From the NCBI GenBank assembly GCA_005884255.1, contig VBDL01000006.1, positions 1-8,743 of the forward strand: 8,743 nucleotides of DNA, read 5' to 3'. This DNA comes from Betaproteobacteria bacterium (lineage in GTDB: Bacteria > Pseudomonadota > Gammaproteobacteria > Burkholderiales > Burkholderiaceae_C). The position numbers and the translations under genes were made by a program. Under the pieces are notes generated by a model, which was given only the letters and a program-made list of their open reading frames with translations, had not been told where the DNA came from and did no database searches. The number at the start of each line of letters is the position of its first letter. The stretch's first letter is position 1. Below are positions 8,036-8,743 of the stretch, one piece after another.

Positions 8036-8048
8036 GAGCCATTGGCTC
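8036..8048. repeat. 13-bp perfect palindrome between the luxR-type and hemerythrin-like genes
   Basis: GAGCCA (8036-8041), one centre base, then TGGCTC (8043-8048). On the minus strand it could fold as a 5-bp GAGCC/GGCTC stem with a 3-nt loop, followed by TTTC and lying 12 nt after the luxR-type stop. That would make a weak terminator. It is also a plausible protein-binding dyad 84 nt upstream of the hemerythrin-like start. The sequence alone cannot decide between these. The rest of the 108-bp gap (7953-8060) shows no convincing promoter. Confidence 0.35.
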
Positions 8049-8060
8049 CGCGACGAAGGG

Positions 8061-8743
8061 TCAGTGCTGCTGGCGCCACCAGGCCGCCGCCTGGCCCCGG
8101 CTGGCGACGCCGATCTTGTCGAGGATGTTCGCGACGTGGCGTTTGACGGTGTGCGGGCTCAGGTCGAAGGCCCGTGCGATCAGCTTGTTGCTGTCGCCGG
8201 CGGCGATGCGCTCCAGCACCTCGGCTTCGCGCGCGGAGAGCGGACCGTCGTCCCGGCCAGCGGGCTTGGCGGCCTGCGCGGTGGGTGTCCCGCGCAGCGA
8301 GGCGCCGAGGCTCGTCCACTGGGCGAGCAGGGCGCCGTCCTCGGCCGCCAGCGCCGTGCCCCAGTCCATCGCCGCCAGGGCCTGAAGCACGCGCGGCCCG
8401 GCCAGCAGCACCGGCGTGATCTCGATGGCATCGCGGTGGCGCGCGAACACCGGAGCAAGCCGCTGCGCCGCATCGGTGACGCGGCCTGCCTGCGCCAGGC
8501 ACAGCGCCAGGCGCACCCGCAACTCGCTCGCATGGCCGAACAGATCGATGCGATCGGCCTCTTCCAGCGCACGTTCGAAGGCGTCGATGGCGCCTTGCAT
8601 GTCGCCGGCCAGCAGGGCCCGATAGCCGGGGAGCGCACGCCGTGTGACGACGAGGGCGGGCCGCTCGCCGCGTTGCGCTTCCTCCTCGACCATCGCCAGC
8701 ATCGCGCGTGCCTCGTCGTCGTCGCCGCGTGCCAGGGCCATGC
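8061..8743 (-). CDS. LuxR-family transcriptional regulator, C-terminal part (runs off right edge)
   Basis: At least 226 C-terminal residues are visible. Counting from the ATG at 8741, which is probably an internal methionine because the frame continues off the edge, residues 33-95 form TPR-like helical pairs (GYRALLAGDMQGAIDAFERA, then RVRLALCLAQAGRVTDAAQR). An alanine-rich linker follows. The LuxR/GerE helix-turn-helix is at about 167-221: LSAREAEVLERIAAGDSNKL, then FDLSPHTVKRHVANILDKIG, with the recognition helix around SPHTVKRHV. TPR-like repeats before a C-terminal HTH are typical of large MalT/LAL-type regulators, which carry an ATPase domain further upstream; that part is outside the window. 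A two-component receiver is not supported by what is visible. It is directly upstream of the hemerythrin-like gene on the same strand, so it might regulate that gene, but no target can be read from sequence. Confidence 0.87.
   Translation of the reverse strand, partial: MALARGDDDEARAMLAMVEEEAQRGERPALVVTRRALPGYRALLAGDMQGAIDAFERALEEADRIDLFGHASELRVRLALCLAQAGRVTDAAQRLAPVFARHRDAIEITPVLLAGPRVLQALAAMDWGTALAAEDGALLAQWTSLGASLRGTPTAQAAKPAGRDDGPLSAREAEVLERIAAGDSNKLIARAFDLSPHTVKRHVANILDKIGVASRGQAAAWWRQQH

Noticed and set aside
7960..8045. Cysteine-rich peptide (CMGGLPCGHCGPC) in a minus-strand frame before the hemerythrin-like gene
   Set aside because: It occurs only in a long shadow frame that crosses the luxR-type gene and the hemerythrin-like gene out of frame. 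There is no start signal for a separate gene.

Overview
The window is GC-rich (roughly two thirds or more G+C) with G/C-ending codons and very short intergenic gaps. Together with the look of the histone deacetylase-like, MscS and MoxR proteins, this suggests a betaproteobacterium of the Burkholderiales (Rubrivivax/Leptothrix/Methylibium-like). That placement is inference from protein style; there is no rRNA or other marker gene here. No tRNA, rRNA, CRISPR array, insertion sequence, integrase or attachment site was seen, and composition looks even from end to end. It reads as ordinary chromosomal backbone rather than an island.

Layout. (1) 1-99, minus: the first 33 codons of a gene with a signal peptide, running off the left edge. 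(2) 163-4081, minus: a three-gene operon read right to left, a MoxR-type AAA+ ATPase, a DUF58 membrane protein and a TgpA-type membrane transglutaminase. The genes are fused by 4-nt and 10-nt overlaps, and a strong hairpin follows the last stop. (3) 4132-6344, plus: a histone deacetylase/acetylpolyamine amidohydrolase-family enzyme and, 11 nt later, a six-segment MscS-type mechanosensitive channel. These diverge from moxR across only 50 bp. (4) 6341-7240, minus: a membrane-anchored diheme cytochrome c, convergent with the channel gene and sharing a CTAG at the stops. (5) 7293-7952, minus: a hemerythrin-like (HHE) protein. (6) 8061-8743, minus: the C-terminal part of a large LuxR-type regulator with TPR-like repeats, running off the right edge.

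How they fit together. MoxR, DUF58 and TgpA form a well-known conserved cluster: the ATPase is thought to act as a chaperone for the DUF58 partner and the transglutaminase faces the periplasm. The TgpA catalytic triad is intact. The deacetylase and channel genes are probably co-transcribed, although no functional link between them is obvious. The luxR, hemerythrin and cytochrome c genes lie in one direction with gaps of 108 and 52 bp. They could form a small regulator plus oxygen- or NO-handling and electron-transfer group, but this is only a positional inference.

I did not find a clear new system. The most useful second looks are a possible in-frame loss of a metal-ligand segment in the hemerythrin-like protein, the regulator/hemerythrin/cytochrome grouping, and several hairpins in the short intergenic gaps.
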